Below, piece after piece: positions 61,255-64,000 of a stretch of DNA of 64,000 bases; the stretch's first letter is position 1, and every line of letters starts with the position of its first letter. The notes beneath the pieces are model-generated. The model ran no database searches. It saw only the letters and a list, made by a program, of their open reading frames with translations, and was not told where the DNA came from. This stretch comes from Alcanivorax sp. (lineage in GTDB: Bacteria > Pseudomonadota > Gammaproteobacteria > Pseudomonadales > Alcanivoracaceae): the NCBI RefSeq assembly GCF_019431375.1, contig NZ_CP080267.1, positions 3,463,501-3,527,500 on the forward strand, given 5' to 3'. A program made the translations under genes and the position numbers.

Positions 61255-64000
61255 ATGAAATCTCTAAGGACAGGATTGATTGCGCTTTGCTGCCTGCTGT
61301 GTGCGCCCGGCGTTTATGCTGACGATACTGAAATCTATCTGTCTCCCTCACTTTCGGGCGCGGATGCTCAGGTCATGGTGTTGATCGATACTTCCGGCTC
61401 CATGGTGTGGTGTGAGGATGAAGAATATAACGGCCGCTATGTGAAGGCCTGTGATGATGTGGAAAACCGCCGCATCAACCAGCTTAAGGAAGCGTTCACC
61501 AATGTGGTAGACAGTCTTGGCGGCGGTATCAGCATGGGCATTGGTCGTTACCGCCAGAATGGCAACGGCAACGGCGTGCAGGGTTCCACTGGTGGCTATG
61601 TCATGCGGGAAGTAGAGCCGCTGGATGCCCTGATCAATACCGAGGTGCGTCATGCTGTTGAGGATGAGTATGGCGACATCGTGGAAGACGGTGCCGGTAA
61701 CCTTCAGGCTACCAGTGACACCATCGAATTTCCCAATGGCGGCCAGGCGGATGGTCAGGTGGGCCTGTTTTTCCCGGCGGTGGATGTCCCCCGTTATGCG
61801 GTTATCAAGGAAGCGGTACTGGAAGTTGACCCCAGTGAGGATGCCAGTGGCCTCATGAAACTGGAGGGGGCCTATGATGTGGCTGGGCTGAGTTCACCGT
61901 TCACCGCTCTCAATACTGTTTCAGATCGCAGCTGGAGTCCGGGTTATTCCTCCTCTGTAAGCGGGCAATGGGATCGGCGCGACAACCGTCAGGATGTGGA
62001 TGTCACCGCATTGCTACAGGCGGCCACGTCCCGTTCCAGCTGGTGTGGCGGTCAGGGGCTTGCACTGCGTTTTCGCAGTCTTGCACCACACAATAGCCGA
62101 CAGATTCATGCCTATGGTTCCCGCAATGGGAACCCCCCACGTCTGCGCGTGACTTGGGGCCAGAACGAAAATTTGACCGTGGTTGGCGGTCCGGCGGATG
62201 GGCAGGCCTACCGAGATCAGCTTTCCTGTAATCAGGGCATGGCCTATGCCATAGGTAACGGCAGTAACGATGCCTGGGAAGCTGCCGGGGGGCAGGTGAC
62301 CCTGGATTCCAGCAATCTTCAGGTTGAATCTTCCCGTGTTGGGGGATTGCGATTCCCTTCCATTCCCTTCGATTCACGCTTGTCTCAGGCTCAGCCGGAT
62401 GTGATCGAGAAAGCGATACTGCGTTTCAAGGGAGCCAAAGGGGCAACCCGGTTGGTTCAGGAAAAAGTGTGCCCCTATCCCTGGTGGCCAACTTATTGTC
62501 GTACTGAAACAGTGGAGAAGCCGGCCTACGGTGATGTCACTCTGACTATCCGTGCGGAAGCGGGTTCTGGAGCAGCGTTGCAGAGCAGCAACAACAATCT
62601 CGGCAATCGTTCTACCGGCTCCGCGGCAACCTACGTTACGGAAGGTGCGCAGGGTGCTTTCGACGGCAATGATGTGATTCATGAAGTGGATGTTACGGAT
62701 ATCGTGTCAGAGGCCATGGCCAGTAGTAACTGGCAGGCCAATGGCAGTCTGGTGTTGACGGTAACAGCAGACAAGAATGTGCGTCTGGCTGCGGTGGAGT
62801 CTGGGCAGGCTAATGCTGCCAGTCTGGTGATGACTGCCTTGAGCGCTGATCAGAGTAATTATGGCGAGCGGGTTCGTGATGAGCTGAAACGTCAGGTGAA
62901 CAACATTTCCCCCAATGGCGGCACCCCATTGATGGAAGCTTATACCGAAATGGCCAAGTACATGATGGGCCAGAAAGCAGTGTTTGCCCGCGGTGAACCG
63001 GATGCGGCAGGTTTCGATCAGAGTGGTGTGTACAACACGCCTCTGGACAGCAACGCCGGGCAGTGCAGCTCCAATCATATTATTCTTATGACCGATGGCG
63101 AGCCTACTTCAGACAGGGCTTATGGCCAGGTCACGTCTACCACTGGCCAGCCGGGTGATTGCAAGGGAGGGGCGAGTGGCGCAGCGGCAAGCTTTGCCTG
63201 TATGAAGCAACTGGCTAGCTGGTTGTACGACGGAACCGAAAATACTCAGAAAAGTGCAGTCCATACCCATACGGTGGGCTTCCACTTGGACGACACGACT
63301 GCCTCGCAGCTGGCTGAAGTGGCAGACGCTGGGCAAGGTTCTGCGCTGACGGCGGCCTCGGCCACCGAATTGGAAAGTGCATTGCGGCAGATCATCAACT
63401 CCATCTCCGATGTGAACAGCACGGTGGCGGCACCAGGTGTGGCGGTAAACCAGCTCAACCGTATGCAGCATCTGGATCAGTTGTACTACGCCATTTTCGG
63501 GCCGGAAATGGACTCCCGATGGGAAGGCAACCTGAAGCGTTATCGTCTTGCCTTGGGGAATGATGCGCCGAAATTGGTGGATCAGAATGGTAATGCCGCG
63601 GTGGATCCGAATACCGGCTTTTTTATGGAAAATTCGCGGAGCTTCTGGTCTAAAGATGTGGATGGCCCTGAGGTGACTCTCGGGGGTGCCCGCAGTCTGT
63701 TGGGTGATGAAAAGCGGCGTTTGTTTGTGGCTGACGCCAGTAATGGCGATGACATCGGCAGTGCCAGCGGAACCACGGCTTCTTCAACTTCCATCCCGCT
63801 TATCCAGATGCCGGATGATCTGGAGAAGTCCGAGTATGGGTTGGATGCCAACGCAAGCGATGAACAGCGAGATCTTCTGTTCGGCAAGCTGATGACGTCC
63901 TGGGGGGACCCCCTGCACAGTGAACCGCGTCTGGTGAACTATGGTTACCAGGGTGATATTGAGAGCGCTCGCCAGGATCCAGACAAGCAGGATAATGTGC
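61255..64000 (+). CDS. Second PilY1-like adhesin, intact MIDAS; 3' end outside window
   Basis: At least 915 codons, no stop before the window end. Signal peptide ends GVYA, then DDTEIYLSPS as in the first PilY1. The von Willebrand A domain has an intact metal site, DTSGSM (45-50) and TDG (613-615), separated by about 560 residues holding two jelly-roll-like modules (about 130-300 and 340-520), the same layout as the other PilY1. After VNQLNRMQHLDQLYYAIFGPEM it enters the PilY1 C-terminal propeller. AGGAGG with a G6 run precedes the ATG. Probably a second pilus-tip adhesin with its own PilX. Confidence 0.85.
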   Translation, partial: MKSLRTGLIALCCLLCAPGVYADDTEIYLSPSLSGADAQVMVLIDTSGSMVWCEDEEYNGRYVKACDDVENRRINQLKEAFTNVVDSLGGGISMGIGRYRQNGNGNGVQGSTGGYVMREVEPLDALINTEVRHAVEDEYGDIVEDGAGNLQATSDTIEFPNGGQADGQVGLFFPAVDVPRYAVIKEAVLEVDPSEDASGLMKLEGAYDVAGLSSPFTALNTVSDRSWSPGYSSSVSGQWDRRDNRQDVDVTALLQAATSRSSWCGGQGLALRFRSLAPHNSRQIHAYGSRNGNPPRLRVTWGQNENLTVVGGPADGQAYRDQLSCNQGMAYAIGNGSNDAWEAAGGQVTLDSSNLQVESSRVGGLRFPSIPFDSRLSQAQPDVIEKAILRFKGAKGATRLVQEKVCPYPWWPTYCRTETVEKPAYGDVTLTIRAEAGSGAALQSSNNNLGNRSTGSAATYVTEGAQGAFDGNDVIHEVDVTDIVSEAMASSNWQANGSLVLTVTADKNVRLAAVESGQANAASLVMTALSADQSNYGERVRDELKRQVNNISPNGGTPLMEAYTEMAKYMMGQKAVFARGEPDAAGFDQSGVYNTPLDSNAGQCSSNHIILMTDGEPTSDRAYGQVTSTTGQPGDCKGGASGAAASFACMKQLASWLYDGTENTQKSAVHTHTVGFHLDDTTASQLAEVADAGQGSALTAASATELESALRQIINSISDVNSTVAAPGVAVNQLNRMQHLDQLYYAIFGPEMDSRWEGNLKRYRLALGNDAPKLVDQNGNAAVDPNTGFFMENSRSFWSKDVDGPEVTLGGARSLLGDEKRRLFVADASNGDDIGSASGTTASSTSIPLIQMPDDLEKSEYGLDANASDEQRDLLFGKLMTSWGDPLHSEPRLVNYGYQGDIESARQDPDKQDNV

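Overview
The window reads as chromosomal DNA of a marine, lipid-metabolising gammaproteobacterium. An Alcanivorax-like hydrocarbon degrader is my best guess, an inference from gene content rather than a database match. Pointers are a Marinobacter-type alcohol-forming fatty acyl-CoA reductase (wax ester pathway), a long-chain alcohol oxidase-like GMC flavoprotein, a phasin, and a housekeeping block whose gene content closely parallels what I recall of the Pseudomonas aeruginosa PA4541-PA4569 region. No rRNA, tRNA, CRISPR array, prophage or intact insertion sequence was seen.

Layout. 1-3.5 kb: minus-strand operon of a GMC oxidoreductase, a small unknown protein and a CrtC-like lipocalin-fold protein. 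3.55-3.7 kb: a candidate small RNA beside a perfect FNR/ANR box. 3.7-9.6 kb: a two-repeat lipoprotein under a perfect CRP/Vfr box, the fatty acyl-CoA reductase, a divergent FabR-like TetR regulator with a palindrome-rich control region, a Cys-rich protein, a nitroreductase and an ABM monooxygenase. 9.7-14.4 kb: MoxR ATPase with VWA partner, then a hybrid sensor kinase. 14.5-15.1 kb: an outer-membrane protein gene broken by three frameshifts. 15.1-21.9 kb: ABC1 kinase, phasin, two small unknown genes, SDR, AraC regulator, HIT protein, CPXCG protein, SelW-like protein and YajG.

22-34.3 kb is a dense conserved block: ispB, rplU-rpmA, obgE, proB, rpsT, murJ, ribF-ileS-lspA-fkpB, ispH. 34.5-46.5 kb is the type IV pilus region: fimU-pilV-pilW-pilX-pilY1-pilE, fimT, thiO, pilR, pilS and a PP0621-like gene. 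46.6-54.5 kb: nadE, bamD, rluD, pgeF, clpB (sigma-32 promoter) and a DUF4124 protein. 55-60.3 kb: ilvI-ilvH, ilvY/ilvC and pssA. 60.7-64 kb: a second pilX-pilY1 pair, the latter cut by the window end.

How it fits together. FimU, PilV, PilW, PilX and PilE are minor pilins that with the PilY1 adhesin prime and cap the pilus; PilS-PilR is the usual sigma-54 control system. Two PilY1 versions are present: the one in the main operon has lost the metal-binding residues of its von Willebrand A domain, while the isolated second copy keeps them.

The most unusual feature is a set of five intergenic palindromes (about 20.2, 20.9, 33.3, 48.3 and 51.2 kb) whose arms are tandem 7-bp repeats in inverted orientation around a variable core. 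Four begin at, or include, the stop codon of the preceding gene. Two share the same heptad family and three use unrelated heptads, so it is an architecture that is conserved, not one sequence. I do not recognise it as a named element.
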